DNA from: Benincasa hispida | Lineage: Eukaryota; Streptophyta; Magnoliopsida; Cucurbitales; Cucurbitaceae | Assembly: GCF_009727055.1 (NCBI RefSeq) | Contig: NC_052352.1 | Location: 19,512,365 to 19,576,364, forward strand | Direction: 5' to 3' | Length of the DNA: 64,000 nt | Shown here: positions 1 to 12,342 of the stretch, one piece after another | Numbering within the stretch: position 1 is the stretch's first letter | Layout: each line of letters starts with the position of its first letter | Made by a program: the position numbers and the translations under genes | Notes under the pieces: generated by a model | Databases searched by the model: none | Seen by the model: the letters and a program-made list of their open reading frames with translations, nothing else | What the model was told of the DNA's origin: nothing

Positions 1-2762
1 CACTCTTCTCACTACAGATATATTTATGTATCCATGAATATATACCAATATTAGCAAGTTAGTCCTTCACAAGTGTTCGTAACTCCAACTAGGTCAAATT
101 ACTGTTTTACCCTTAGGTTATCTCTCACTTCTTAAGTACAGATGTTTCTCTAATGAACAACATGTTTATGGTCCAACCAATAAACAGATATCCCTCTAAA
201 GTCCTAGAGACACCAGTTAAGGGAACACTCATCTACTTACCCTGAAGACAGGAAGGGTTGAATTCCATATTGTGTTATTATGTTCCCAGCTTTCCACTCG
301 GTCTTGTCCCCAAAATGGTAGGCTTATTGAGTCGACGAACTAGCAACTCTCACCTATACAAATTAAAGGACAATCCCTCGTGAGCAGAAGTTCATAATGT
401 TGGGTTTTATGTCCTAAAACTCGTGGTTTGTAAACAATAAAACTTATTCTGAAAATAAATCCAATATTACATGAGTATATGAATTGATTATTTCATTAAA
501 GAAATAAATCCAATAAACTAAAAGATCCATGACTATTACATGAGTACTTGAACTTTATATGGAGACATAAAAGTGGATCAGGTTCGAGTAAATAGTAAAA
601 ATGGTCTATAGTATATGAATAAGATTGGATGCCTTATTCTGGTAACATTATCGGATGCGGCCCACTCTATAGTTGTTACAATGAGTTGTAAAGTGCTACA
701 GACGAAGTGATCCTAATTCATACATGTTATGACAAGAGGAGTAGGGGTGTCCTGTGTAATGGGTTTGTACAAGATCGGACCACGAAATAAGTCACTCTTA
801 CTTTATAACATTGTTTACTGTTTAAGACTGACTATTTCAACACGATGACCTAGGTAACTTGACCTTAATTCTGAGCTAACTATGAACTCCTATTTATTCG
901 GGATTATCCTTAGATTTGCATAGGTGAGGGTTGGCTCAATAGCGTCGACTCAATAAACCTCCATTTCAGAGGTAAGACCAGGTAGATAGCTGAGGACAAA
1001 GGGTGCAAGATGGAATTCACTCCTACCCGCTTTCAAGGATAATAGAGAGGTTGTTCCCTTAAAGGCTGACTCTGGGTCTTGAACAAGGAACCTCACCCTC
1101 TTATTGGCCTGAGAGGAACTCGGTTTGTTGATCAGATCACAAACCAATTGTTCATTAGAGAATCAGTGGGACTTAGGGAACAAGAAGTAATCTCGGGGGT
1201 AAAACAACCATATGACCCAACCGTTATTACGAACAACTTGTGAAGGGTTAACTTAATAATGATGGTTATATCGAGTGGACATTATCTACAGTGAGGGGAG
1301 TGTAACTCTGGGCATTAGTAGAGTGACCAAATAGTTAATGAATGTGGGTTAATTTGGTATAAAGAATTTAGCCAATTAATTTCGGACCATTGGAGCCCAT
1401 GATCTGTACGTCCACGAGGTCCCCCTACAAGCCTTAAAGTAACGTGAAAAGTTAATTTGAAATGTTCAAATTAGAATTAAGGGAATTAGTAATTATATGT
1501 GATATAATTACGCTTTAATTTTGGAATTAAACGAAATTGGAGAATTAATTAATATTTAAATATGATTTAAATATTACATTCATGAATAGGGATTCATAAT
1601 GGTGGAATTAGTGTTAAATTAATTTAATATTTGATATTGAATTAATTAGAATTAATTAAAATTTACAATTAATTATTTATTATTAATTTTATTAAAAAAT
1701 TAATTTTGTAAAATTAATAAAGATTTCATTTTTGAAAAAAATGATTTTGGAAATCAATTTTGAAAATAAAAAAATTGAAAAGATGGAAAATGGAAAAAGT
1801 GGGATTTTTCCAATTTCCATTTCAAGTAGCTCACTCTCCACCATTTGCTTGAGTCAATCTTCCAAGCATGGGCTGCAATTCATGCAGCAAAGGACTTTGC
1901 ATGATAGTCTTGCAATAAATGAAGAAGATTGGGCTAAGAATCGAGCATCCATTTTGTTGATTTTTTGCTGAAAAACCTAAAGTTGAAGAAGGTCTTCTTC
2001 CATGGTGATGCAGTGACTTCTTCTCCAAATTTTATTTTTTTCAAGCTTATTTTGAGTCCCACAACTCAATCTAAGGCACCAAGAGAATAGTAAGGAAGGC
2101 CTTGAGGTGGTTCACAAGTTGATTTGAAGAAAATTTGCAGCTGAAATTAAGATTCAAGTGGTTCTTCAAAGGTATGTCATGAAACCCTCTTATTAGTTTA
2201 TGAACATGCTTAATTTAAAGCCAAAATTAATGAATTAGAATGCTTATTGATCCGTTATTCTTCCACTGCACGTTCTCTGATTCTAACACATAATATACTC
2301 AGAATTAAGATTATGTTTCCTAGGTCATCCTAATGAAGTAGAAACCTGACTAGTCAACGGTGTTTCATCTAGTGGTTATTATTTCGTGGTCCGATCTTAT
2401 GCAAACTCATTGCATAGGACACCCCCACTCACGTATCACCTACACGAATGCATTGGATAATACCGTTTGTACCAAATACAAAGTGGGTAATATTTATAGT
2501 GTTACCAGGATAAGGTACCCAGCCTTATTCCTATACTATATACCCTTTAGGTTGTATCTTGTACATTGATCCCTGTATGTCTCCACATACAGTTCAAGAC
2601 TCATAAGGTGGCCGTGGATATTAGTATATTTGATTTAGGGTTATTAAGACAAAATAGAAAACAACACAATAACATATGTTGAATTAACATCTATATTCTT
2701 TATTGATGATGGTCAATTAATAACACTTACTATCTACAAGTTTTAGGGCATAAAACCCAACA
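1..2762 (-). mobile_element. Copia element G: 3' LTR, left end outside window, interrupted
   Basis: On the minus strand this LTR begins at 2762 with TGTTGGGTTTTATGCCC. The bases just upstream (2763 onward) read AAATGGGAGTT on the minus strand, a polypurine tract, so this is a 3' LTR whose internal region lies to the right. Its sequence runs from 2762 down to 2289 and resumes at 397-1; the gap is a complete solo LTR. The text matches the LTR at 37655-39471 closely, including the run about primer-like 'CCCCAAAATGG' near 310. It belongs to the same long-LTR copia group (Angela/BARE-like, LTR about 1.8-2 kb) found throughout the window. Confidence 0.8.
398..2288 (+). mobile_element. Solo LTR of Angela-like copia (family C), perfect 5-bp duplication
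   Basis: This 1891-bp sequence starts TGTTGGGTTTTATGTCC and ends GATTCTAACA. It is flanked by CATAA at 393-397 and at 2289-2293, an exact 5-bp target duplication. No primer site, gag/pol or polypurine tract is attached, so it is a solo LTR left after LTR-LTR recombination. It sits inside another LTR of the same family in the opposite orientation. Its first ~55 bp match the start of the LTR at 39471 (minus strand) with few differences. The short open frames inside it are not genes. Confidence 0.88.
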
Positions 2763-3782
2763 AACTCCCATTTGAAATAAACTCTAGTCAGTGGGTTGTA
2801 CATGATATCAAAATCCAAATCCAAAAGGCATGATTATGATATATAAATACAATAAACTAGGACATCCATATACTCATTACACATCTCTCACTTGCCCTAG
2901 ATTATATAATGTACATGTCTCATAGACCTTGAACACTTGAGCCGAGAGAGCCTTTATAATTGGTAAATAATGTTGGTGCTCTGAGGCAATCTATATGATG
3001 ATCACATCTCCTCGTTGCACAATCTTCCGTATTAGGTGATACTTCCTTTTAATATGCTTTTCTCGTTTATGACTACGAGGTTCTTTAGAGTTGGCTCATA
3101 CCCCACTATCGCCACAGTATAAGGTGGTGGGCAAGTTCATATTTGGAACCACTTTCAATTCGTTTAAAATCTTCTTGAGTTAAACTCATTCCTTTGTTGC
3201 TTCACAAGTAGTTACATACTCAGCTTTCATAGTGGAATATGTAATGCATCCTTGCTTGATGCTACGCCTTACTACAATTCCCCCGTCCAAGTTAAACATT
3301 GATCCTGACATAGATTTCCTAAAATCCTTGTCAGTTTGGGAATCAGAATCGGTGTATCCTATTAGTAGAATCCTTGTCAGTTTGAAAATCTAAGTCAGTG
3401 TTAGTCATTCCTTAATGTCAGTAAGGTACCCTGCATCATTCCCAATTAGTAGGATATTGCTCACATAAAGTACTAAGAAAGTTACTTTATCATTTATGAT
3501 TTTCTTGTAAATACAATGTTCATCAACGTTTTGATCAAAACCAAAAGATTTGATCATTGTATTAAATCTAATATTCCAGGATCTAGATGCCTGTTTCAAC
3601 CCATAAATGGATCGATTCAGTTTGCAAACTTTTTGCTCCTAGCCTTGGGCTATAAACCCCTCGGGCTGAGACATAAAGATATTCTCTTCAAGATTGCCAT
3701 TCAGAAAAGTAGTTTTGACATTCATTTATCATATCTCATAGTCATAATATGTGGTTATGGACAAGAGAATTCTTATAGATAT
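2763..3782 (-). pseudogene. Copia element G: RT/RNase H remnant
   Basis: Reading leftward from 3782, this holds the middle and end of a copia reverse transcriptase followed by decayed RNase H sequence and the polypurine tract. The 3599-3405 segment encodes the conserved 'KQASRSWN' block, and the catalytic YVDD box has become YVSN before 'ILLIGND', so the enzyme would be inactive. The wording is that of the Angela/BARE lineage. The element lacks gag, protease, integrase and the start of RT; it stops abruptly at about 3782, where an unrelated copia begins in the same orientation. Many frame breaks are present. Confidence 0.8.
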
Positions 3783-4680
3783 AAGCATACAAGGTCTGGA
3801 TCAGATAGAGGCATGCCATCAGTTAAAGAGAGATGTTTACCCATAACACAAGGAGAAGCAGTTGGTTTAATATCTGATAAACCCAATTCATGGAATTGAT
3901 CTTCAGCATATTTTGCCTAATTCATGATAAATCTGATTCAAGGTAGTGAACTTGAATTCCCAAAAAATAGTTAAGATCCCCTAAGTTCTTCAGAGCAAAC
4001 TTAGTATCAAGCACTCGAATGAGTCTAGAGATGAGGATAGCATTGCTACCAGTGATTACTACATCAGCAACATAAACTAGTAGAAGAATGATCGAGTCAT
4101 GACTATGAAACATATACGTGGATGTATCAGCCTTTGAGATTTTGAATCCCCAACTTACTAGAGTTGTTCCCAGAGTCTTGCTCCAAGCTCGAGGAGCTTG
4201 GTTCAAGCCATATATGGCTTTATCCAATTTACACACCTAGTCAGGATAGTTAGAACTAATATACCCAGGAGGTTGTTGCATATAAACATCGTCATCCAGT
4301 TTGCCATTCAATAAGGCATTGTTGAAATCCAGCTGCCTAATACCCCAACTCTTTATTACGACAATGCTAAGAACCACTCTGATAGTTGAAGCTTTAACCA
4401 CCGGGTTAAACGTGTCAAAGAAATCAATTCGCGGATGTTGATGAAAGCCTTTAGCCACCAAACACGTCTTGTACCGCTGAATTGACCCATTAGGATTTTT
4501 CTTGAGTCTGAAAATCCATTTATTTTCTAAAACATTGTATGACGATGACAGAGGAACCAGACGGCAAGTTTTGTTATATAGCAAGGCATTGTGTTCACAA
4601 TCTATATACGCTTTCCACTGAGGTGTGGTCAGAGCCTTATTAACGCGCATCAGTTTGGTCATTGTCCAGTCCACTTTCAT
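3783..4680 (-). pseudogene. Copia element H: reverse transcriptase remnant
   Basis: Two adjacent open segments (4680-4237 and 4236-3922) cover most of a copia RT. The N-terminal part has the 'NKWIFRLKKNPNGSI' and 'LVAKGFHQ' blocks. The C-terminal part has 'KAIYGLNQAPRAW' (usually KQAPRAW), a degraded active site reading YVADVV instead of YVDDII, and 'LKNLGDLNYFLGIQV'. Sequence beyond 3922 still resembles the connection toward RNase H ('KHLSLTDGMPLSDPD', in a shifted frame) until about 3783, where element G starts. RNase H and the 3' LTR are missing. The residue vocabulary differs from the Angela-like copies, so this is a separate copia lineage. Confidence 0.85.
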
Positions 4681-5527
4681 CGTTGTGGGCCAAACTTTCG
4701 GTTTAAAGATACCGGTCAGTTTACTTTTGGAGTGATGGTGGTGGAGGAATAATCACAGCAAGCAGCGGAAAAAAGGAAGAAGGTGGTGTGGGGTTACTCG
4801 AAAGATCAAGTGAAGGGATGTCTTGGGGTGTGACGGTGACAATTGTATAAGGGAGTCCTCATGTAAGGGAACGGGCTTAGTGGGAAGGTTTTTAAATTGA
4901 GCCAAGGGCAGAACTTCAGTTGATGGGTCAGGGTTTAAAGGACCAGAAATATTAGGGAAAACAAATTAGGCTGGGAGAGAATTAGGATGAACTTGATGAG
5001 TATGTCGTAGTGCTGGTGAGCCGTTAGTGGATAAGGGCTCAAGAAGTGTATTAAGTAAACTGCCAAGGACTGGGGAAGAGTGATTTGGCAAGCGGGAGTA
5101 GGGATGGGCTTGATTGACGTTGGAGACCTGAAAACCAATAGAGAACAGAAAATCAGGTTCATTAAGCACAACATTCCTTGAGATATACACCTTATCTAAC
5201 TTGGTCAGACACCGATGACCTTTTGTGGTACACTGGGGCCTAAGTACACGCACTTATCATAGTGATATTGAAGCTTATGGTGTTGGTATGGACCAATACA
5301 AGGGAAGTAGGCATACCTAAAAACTCAAAGTATAGTGATGTCAAGCGTTTTATTAAACATTAGTTGAATAGGGGATTTGCCATTTAAGATAGGAATGGGT
5401 AGACCATTAATTAGAACATTGGCATTAAGGAACGCATCCCACTAGTATTGCTGGGGCATGGAAGCTTGGGCCAGAAGAGTCGAGCCCATTTCAACACATG
5501 TCTGCGTTTTCTTTCAGTCCTACCATT
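4681..5527 (-). pseudogene. Copia element H: integrase C-terminal and linker remnant
   Basis: This lies between the RT and integrase-core segments of element H. Around 5253-5160 the minus strand encodes the typical copia block after integrase, 'KGHRCL...KVYISRNVVLNE', followed by a Pro/Ser/Thr-rich low-complexity linker. The frame is broken several times and no open segment exceeds about 95 codons. It is assigned by position and by the short conserved block only. Confidence 0.7.
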
Positions 5528-6427
5528 TTAGGCTGAGGTATATAGCCATGAGTATCTGGACAAAGTACCTAGTGACGCACATAACTGATGCACTTTGACA
5601 TATTCCCCTCCATTGTCTGACTGTATAGTGGATCCAAATTGAGTTTTAATCATTTCAATGAAGTTTTTAAAAGTTGTAAGAGTATAAGATTTTTGCTTAA
5701 GTGAATAAATCCATAAAAACCTGCTGTAATCATCCAAGAATGATACATAATAACGAAAACGTTTAATAGACAACACAGGGGTAGGTCCCCAAACATTTGA
5801 GTGAATGAGATCAAATTTGGCCTTGGCTTGGGATGATGAAATGGAAAATGGTAAAGAGTGAGAGGAAGGATGACCTAGCTTCCTATGCCAACGAACCATG
5901 GACTCAACAACATTTACACTTATATTAGATAAGAGAAATGTGGATGAGTCATTATTTCTGTGCATGGGTCTGTGTGATTTAGTAGCTCCACTCTTTGAAA
6001 CATCAACTGATCTTACTGCTACATCTTCTAGTTTATAAAGCCCATCTTTAAGTGTTCCTTTCACCAGAATTTTTCCCGAACGCTTGTCCTTTATTATACA
6101 AGACTCAACATGAAATTCCACAAAAATATCATTATCTTGAGCTAATTTTGATATGCTAACCAAGTTCTTAGCAATAGTAGGAACACACAATACATTTCCT
6201 AACTTGAGGGTATAATTAGCAATATTTAGACTAAAGTTGCCAGTAAAAATACTTAACTGATCTCCATTACTTATGATAACTAAAGCATTATCAGTGTATT
6301 CAATGGAATTAGCAATGTGGTTGTAGTTTGCCGTGACATGATTTGTTGCACCGCTATCTGCATACCAATTAACATCACTTACCATTTCTTGCAAGGCATC
6401 AAAAGGATTGGAGTTGTGAGATGTCAC
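5528..6427 (-). pseudogene. Copia element H: protease and integrase core (299 codons open)
   Basis: This is the longest open copia segment in the window. Near its start it has the aspartic protease motif in 'WYADSGATNHVT', then the GAG-pre-integrase block with 'WHRKLGHPSS'. The CX2C half of the HHCC zinc finger expected about 30 residues later is missing; the sequence jumps from 'SHSLPFSIS' straight to 'KAKFDLIHSNVWGP'. In that block the first catalytic Asp of integrase has become Asn (HSN for HSD). The second Asp is present in 'IQSDNGGEY'. The frame ends soon after, before the catalytic Glu. The product would be an inactive fragment. Confidence 0.9.
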
Positions 6428-7500
6428 AAATACAGATGGATTTGCAGCAGATGAGGCTTGATTGGTATTCCCTCTTCCCTATTCTGATTGGGAATAAACT
6501 CTCTCTATCGTTGATAGCATACATCCATTGCATGACGATATTTGGTGCACACTTGACAGGTTAGGCGATTACCCTAACCACGACCACGTCCTCTACTTCC
6601 ACCTCTATTGAAATTAAAGTTGTCACGTGAACTACTAAATTGTTGTCTGTTATTCCCTTGATTGTTGCTTTGACCAGACAATTTAGATCTAGAGGTATTT
6701 TTGTTGAATGCCACATTCATAGAGGCATTGGCTGCAAAGGCTATCGAGGCCTTGAAGGTGTTTTGATGCTCAAGTCATTTTTCAAAGGAGAGGAGTTCTG
6801 ATTGCATGTCTAGCCAAGAGATATCAGGTTTGCTTTGGATTACAACCACCATAGGATTATACTCCTCATCCAACCCAAGTAGAACTTGAGAAACCAGGTT
6901 CTGAGGAGACACATGACTACCAGCCTGTGCTAAATTTTCATAATGGAGTTGCATGAGTTTAAGATACTCATACATGGAGGAATTACATTTTCGCGTTTGC
7001 TGAAAAAATTTGACGAAGATAATCTTCCTCGACCTGCAACTAAACACCAAAGAGAGCGTGAATAGCATCCCACAGTCCTTTGGCATTGTCGAATGCCATA
7101 AGTTGGACGGCAACCTTAGGTGTCATCGAGTTATATAACCCGCCTAGAAGAAGTTGATCAGCAATGACTGAGGCCTCATATTAAGGATTTAAAGTGGTCT
7201 CGCCTATCGAGCCAGATGCTCCTCTCGTGCCCTCTAAGTTGGTTGTCATAGATCCGACTTCTATTGTCCCCTCAATTGGGAGGGTAACATACATGAGAGA
7301 GCAAGGCTTTGTACCTGATAGATGACCTTCCAATCTGTAGCCATAGAGTATCGGAAGAGCCAGAGTCTTCCACAACATAAAGTTCCCTCGTTTCAGCTTG
7401 TGCTCGTTATTTGATTGAGAAGCTAGTTCAATGTAGGAGTGCTAAACTTGATGGTCTCAAAGGTCATGACTACAGCTTCGGTTGAAGATACGTTTGTCAT
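6428..7500 (-). pseudogene. Copia element H: gag remnant with zinc knuckle
   Basis: The segment 7113-6775 encodes a gag (UBN2-type) capsid-like region with 'LLGLDEEYNPMVVVI' and 'ELLSFEK'. Further downstream, 6558-6518 encodes an intact CX2CX4HX4C zinc knuckle (C-QV-C-TKYR-H-AMDV-C), preceded by an Arg/Gly-rich stretch. The N-terminal part (about 7500-7181) is recognisable only by position and short matches and has stops and frame shifts. Gag would package element RNA in virus-like particles; this copy cannot be translated as one chain. Confidence 0.75.
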
Positions 7501-7844
7501 TGAAGGCTCTAATACCAACTTAAGCTTTAAGAAAATATCAATTTGACAGAATTGCTTGCTATTTTCTTATTCATTCACCGAGACTCTTTGTCTCCTTAAA
7601 TACAGAAATATCTAATTAGGGTTTACAATTTGGGAATAAAAAAAATAAGAGAATAATATCTAACAACCTTGGGACAGATGGCACAATCATATACATCAAT
7701 ACAAAACTATTTTTATAGAAAAATCATAATAGACATATTTCCTCCTTATCTTTCTACCGTGGCTTTTCTTCCTAGCTTGATACATTTGTCTTGAGGTGGC
7801 AATTTCTTACTTTTTACTGATTCTTATTGGCAATCTCTCTAACA
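7501..7844 (-). mobile_element. Copia element H: primer-binding site and short 5' LTR
   Basis: Near 7509 the minus strand reads TTGGTATTAGAGCC, one mismatch from the usual initiator-tRNA-Met primer site. To its right lies a short LTR, ending on the minus strand's 5' side at 7844 with TGTTAGAGAGATTGCC. The inner LTR boundary is less clear (about 7517). The length of about 330 bp is very different from the ~2-kb LTRs of the Angela-like elements here. The 3' LTR of H is not in the window, so no target duplication can be scored. Confidence 0.65.
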
Positions 7845-9333
7845 AGAATGAGCATCTATTTTACACATAATTTATGATATTTATAATAAATTCAAGTTAT
7901 TGTTGTTTAATCTACTAAATTTTGGACTTAAAAGATCCAAGTACTTTCATATAAGATAAAAGTGATAACTACCAAGATCAACTGCGACTTGCGTGCTTAA
8001 AAATAATAAAAAATCAAATCAGGAAGTTAAATTGGAGTTCATCTCAGATTAAATCTTAATTAACATTGAAATCATCTGCATATTAGTTTCGTTGTTAGCG
8101 ACCCATTTCTTCATCATAGTTTATTTCAACATTTTTTGTTAACTATTTTTCTTTAATATCAGGAGCTTTCTTCAATTTTCTTTTTATTATTTTATAGACA
8201 TACGAAAAAAAAATCTTGTGCTTAAAAAAGGGCTTAGATTGAATAAATTGATATTTATTTAATAATCATATCACAATTATTATCTATTTTCTTGATGTCG
8301 AGATAAACATAATTAAAAACTTTTTAATTATATATATTAATATTGGATCGAAATAACTATTAAAACACACGAATAATTTACTTTTTTTTTTTTTTTTTTA
8401 ATCAACTCATTGTTTTTTCTTTTTTTGGGAGCTATGAAAAAGTATTTTCAGAGATGTTTTCTACACGTTAAATCTTAAAATATTGGTGAAGGCCACAAAG
8501 AAAAAAAATTGCGAGTCATATAGAATCTGGCAGATCTGAGGTACATTTCGAGGTGACATATCATTGAACTTTTTCTTTTTCTTTTATATACATTTTGATG
8601 GGTATAGTTTTTATAATCTAAGGTAAATTGAACCCATGTAACATTATTTATTTATTTTAAATTACAAGTTGTTATTTCTAAAGTTCTTAAAACCATATAT
8701 TAATGGCATAAATTGCTGTGAATTCGAACATAGCTGAATAGATATATCAACTATCAACTATAGTTTTAAAAGTTGATATAGTTTGACTTCTCATTGAACT
8801 AAAAAAATTTAATAAAAAAATTTACAATCTAAATAAGATTTATATTTACTATTTTGACCATTCAACATTTCAAATGAATGTAAGTTTTTTAAATTTTGAA
8901 GCCAATTACGTTTAAACAAAGTAACTTAATTAACAATATAGCGATATTGTATACTTTATTGTCATAAACACAATTAATTTCACCCACTTTAAGATGGCTT
9001 ATAGTAATCTCGATCAAGACATACTACCAAATATTGCTTAAACTAGATAGACATATTCAAAAGTTCCATTTTTTTCTTTTTTTAACAACGAATTAAAATA
9101 TACACAAATTATTCCACATATTTTGTTTATCATATAAATAATAAAGATTATCTCAATCGATAAATATTATCTCAATTGATTAGCACAAATAACACAACTT
9201 TATCTGCTCACCTCATGACAATAATTAAATTTTGTTTTTAACATATTAAAAGGATAGGCATCCATCTTAGGGGAATTAAGTGGAAATTAAAATTTATTAA
9301 CACGACAAACCATGACAGAGCAGGAATTTTGTA
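7845..9333. other. AT-rich intergenic sequence
   Basis: No coding segment or structural RNA is visible. It holds a 17-base T run near 8383-8399 and scattered A/T homopolymers. It is the left half of the gene-bearing spacer. Confidence 0.6.
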
Positions 9334-9341
9334 TAGGACAT

Positions 9342-9872
9342 CAGGGTTATTCATGGATCGGGTTGGGTAGGGTTGAAAGACCTGAAATATTTAGGTTGGA
9401 TTGGTTCAGGTTAATCGGATCATTTGTTTAAAAAAAATTTCTAAAAAGAAGCACAACATAAATATGTAAAAATCTTATTTAATTATTTTCATATATTGAA
9501 TTAAAATTAACAACTCAATTTCAATTTATATACTGAAAATTTTCTTTCTAAAGTGCAAAGAAACTACTTTTAAGAGTTGTTAGAAGAATAAACTATTAAA
9601 AAATATTTGAATTAAATAAAATTAAAATAAATATATGTATAAATAATGTGTTATATGTATTAAAAAAAATATATTTTACAGTTAATAATAAACTCGGGTT
9701 GGTTCGGGTTGATTTGGGTTATATTAAGTGAACCCATGAACCAACCCAATCCATAAAATTTTCATTTATTTGAATCCAACCCAACCTAAATGATTTGATA
9801 ACCGAACCCAAACCAAATGAGTTGATAACCCAATCCATTTTTTTGGGTCATCGGGTTTTTTGAACACCCCTA
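9342..9872. mobile_element. hAT-like non-autonomous element (GGGT/ACCC-rich ends)
   Basis: The 531-bp tract starts CAGGGTTATTCATGG and ends GAACACCCCTA, so the tips form an imperfect inverted repeat (about AGGGKTRTTCA). Both ends carry repeated GGTTGGGT/ACCCAACC motifs facing inward. The flanks TAGGACAT (9334-9341) and TAGGGCAC (9873-9880) match at 6 of 8 positions, the duplication length expected of hAT elements. There is no transposase. Confidence 0.6.
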
Positions 9873-9880
9873 TAGGGCAC

Positions 9881-10764
9881 TATGTAATTAAATAATTGTA
9901 AGAGAAATGTAAAAAATATATATATATATATATATACATATATTCATAGCTCCATAAATTAACTAATTTAACATATTACAATAGTCCTCTACGAGTTTTC
10001 ATGTTTTGAAATCGATCCAAAATTTCTTGAATTGAAAAATATGATTATGAGGCTGATAAGGACATTGTTGTAAATATGCTCTACGAACTTGATCTTAAAT
10101 ATTATCATTATATTTATAAATTTTAGGTTTTAGACTAGTATCTGCAGGTAATTCTCCTAAATTGATTTCCATATAATGTAGTTCTCATTATATTTAAGAT
10201 GGTGACTATATAGTTTCTATTGTTATTTTTCTTTTAAAATATCTCTTTATATTGATACAGACCCTATAAAAGTATCATCAATAAAAGTATTATGATTTAT
10301 TACATAGATTTAAAAGTATGAAAATTAAAAAGATTGAAAAAATTTGAAAGTTATTTGTGAATGGTATGATATATATATTCTGACGAGAAACAAGAAAATT
10401 ATCTTGTAGTTTAACTTTGAAATTGATTAAAATAAATATGTACTAAGTAATACAAACTAAAAATTAAGTTAAAAAAAGTTAGGAATACTTTTCAAAAGAA
10501 TGTCGTCAACATATGAGAGTGAAAATTTAAGTTAAAAAAATATCTATGATAAAAAATAAAAAATAAAAAAAAAAGATTGCTGTTATTTTTTCTTTTTTTA
10601 ATTTTTTTCAACTAGAAAATTTAAGTTAATGATTGCTTTTTAGAAATTTTAGAAGTTTTTTTTATATTAAATTTCTTTTTTAGGCAAGTATTAGTAGTAA
10701 TAGGTAATAACACTATCAAAATTTGATTTTAAAATAAATTATAAATTAAAATTAACATAAACAA
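9881..10764. other. AT-rich intergenic sequence with (TA)n microsatellite
   Basis: There is a (TA)n run at about 9918-9940 and A/T-rich filler to 10764. No gene is seen. Confidence 0.6.
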
Positions 10765-10825
10765 GATTTGATCTCACCCTTGACTATCATTGTTGTGCCA
10801 TGTACCACTACACCACATGCAAACT
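10765..10825 (-). mobile_element. SINE-like tRNA-derived head (degenerate)
   Basis: On the minus strand 10815-10805 reads TGGTGTAGTGG, a good polymerase III A box. 10778-10765 reads GGTGAGATCAAATC, a decayed B box. Spacing fits a tRNA-derived SINE head rather than a tRNA gene, since no cloverleaf can be completed. The 3' body and tail are not recognisable. Confidence 0.4.
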
Positions 10826-12342
10826 TTTGAAAAAGGTTGGTTTTTTTTTTTATATATATGGTTAAACCTTACTTAAATTTTATATTCAAAATACAATAAG
10901 TCAAGGAGAACACGTGTCCCTAATCCCTACATAACTCCATCGATGACGACAAATTCCTTCGTCTACATTAACTATAAGGATAATGTTAGTGCCTTTCACA
11001 TTAAATAGATAAAAAAAATGCTCAAAATATTTTAAAAGAGAATAACTATTTTTAATAGTATAAATTAATTTTAGTAGAACAAAAATTGAATCATGAGAGT
11101 TTGGATCTAAAATTAACATGGGATATTTTCAAATTTTTTCCAAATTTAAAAAGTTTCAGTTTCAATTTCCATAATGTAATTTGACTTAGATTTAACTTAT
11201 TTTTTATCGCCTAGTGAGTGAAAAAATCAGAAAAATTCATAAGGAAATGAAAATTTTACCATTCAATTACATAATCTTAAAATAGTTAAAAGAGGGTGGC
11301 CATTATCTTTTTCTTTCTTTCTTTTGGATAACTTCAATTTTAGAGGATTAGTGTTGTTTGCTCTAGTTTTTTAGAATAATAAAAGATGACCTACTCTTTG
11401 TTATAATGCAGTAACCGAGTGTTAATTATCCATATTATCTTGCATGTATCATTAGTGAAGGTTATTATATCTCTATCTCGAACTTGAATGTTTGATTGAA
11501 CTCAATTGCGAGGTGGAAAAATAAAATTATGGGACGAGAGAGTTTGAACTTTTTATTTTTTTTGAGTGTGCACTTAATCATGTCAAGTCCGTAATTGACT
11601 CACATTCATCTTCATATATAACAAACTTGTAATGAGTGAACTCGATCATCATTTTTTTCTAGCCAAGCTAAATTAACTTTAAGTTATCAATTAGTGAGTG
11701 TTAATTTTAAGATTTATTACCTTTTTATATAAATAAAACATTAGAGAAAAGAGAGATTTAACTTTAAAATTTATTAAAAAAACATAGGACTCAATTTAAA
11801 CATTTGAAAGCAAAGAGACAAATGTATAATAACTTTCAAATTATGTTGAAAACAAAATGTGATTTACGAGATAAAAGATTTAGAATTATGGATAGGACCA
11901 CAACAAAATTTTAAAAAAATAATACAAATCAAATTAAACTAAATTTAACATTTTTAAACTATTGAAATCTTATTTGATGACCCTTTATTTTCTAAAATTA
12001 TATTTATTTCACACCATTTTTTAACGTAAATTTTCTTTAATCCTTAAAAACATATTTGAATTACATTTTTTTTCTTACTTTTAAAATTTTGAATTAGTTT
12101 TTTTAAAATATGTTTTAAAATTAAGTAATAAGAGAAAATAAAAAATGATATTGAAATTTAACCTAATTGTTAAGGTGTGGAGCAAAGTCATTTTTATTTG
12201 TTTGTTTATTGTATTTCTTCAGACAAAAGAAATTGAGAGTGGAGCACGCTCATCTCCCTCTTTCTTCTTCCTTTTCCCATTTTTCACTCTGTTTCTCTCT
12301 CTCTGTCTCAGCATTCTGAGCTCTTCCAGAGCTCCCTCTGCC
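10826..12342. other. AT-rich upstream region and 5' leader of the ATL gene
   Basis: No other gene is seen. The last ~100 bases (about 12250-12340) are strongly pyrimidine-rich (repeated TTC/CTCT), typical of a plant 5' untranslated leader. I could not pick out a convincing TATA box. Confidence 0.5.

Noticed and set aside
3516..3899. 127-codon plus-strand open frame
   Set aside because: It lies antisense to copia RT fragments and spans the join of two elements; no domain is recognisable.
12145..12342. N-terminal 66-codon extension of the ATL frame
   Set aside because: It translates a pyrimidine-rich leader and has a weak start context; the downstream ATG gives the normal family layout. It is recorded as a finding only.
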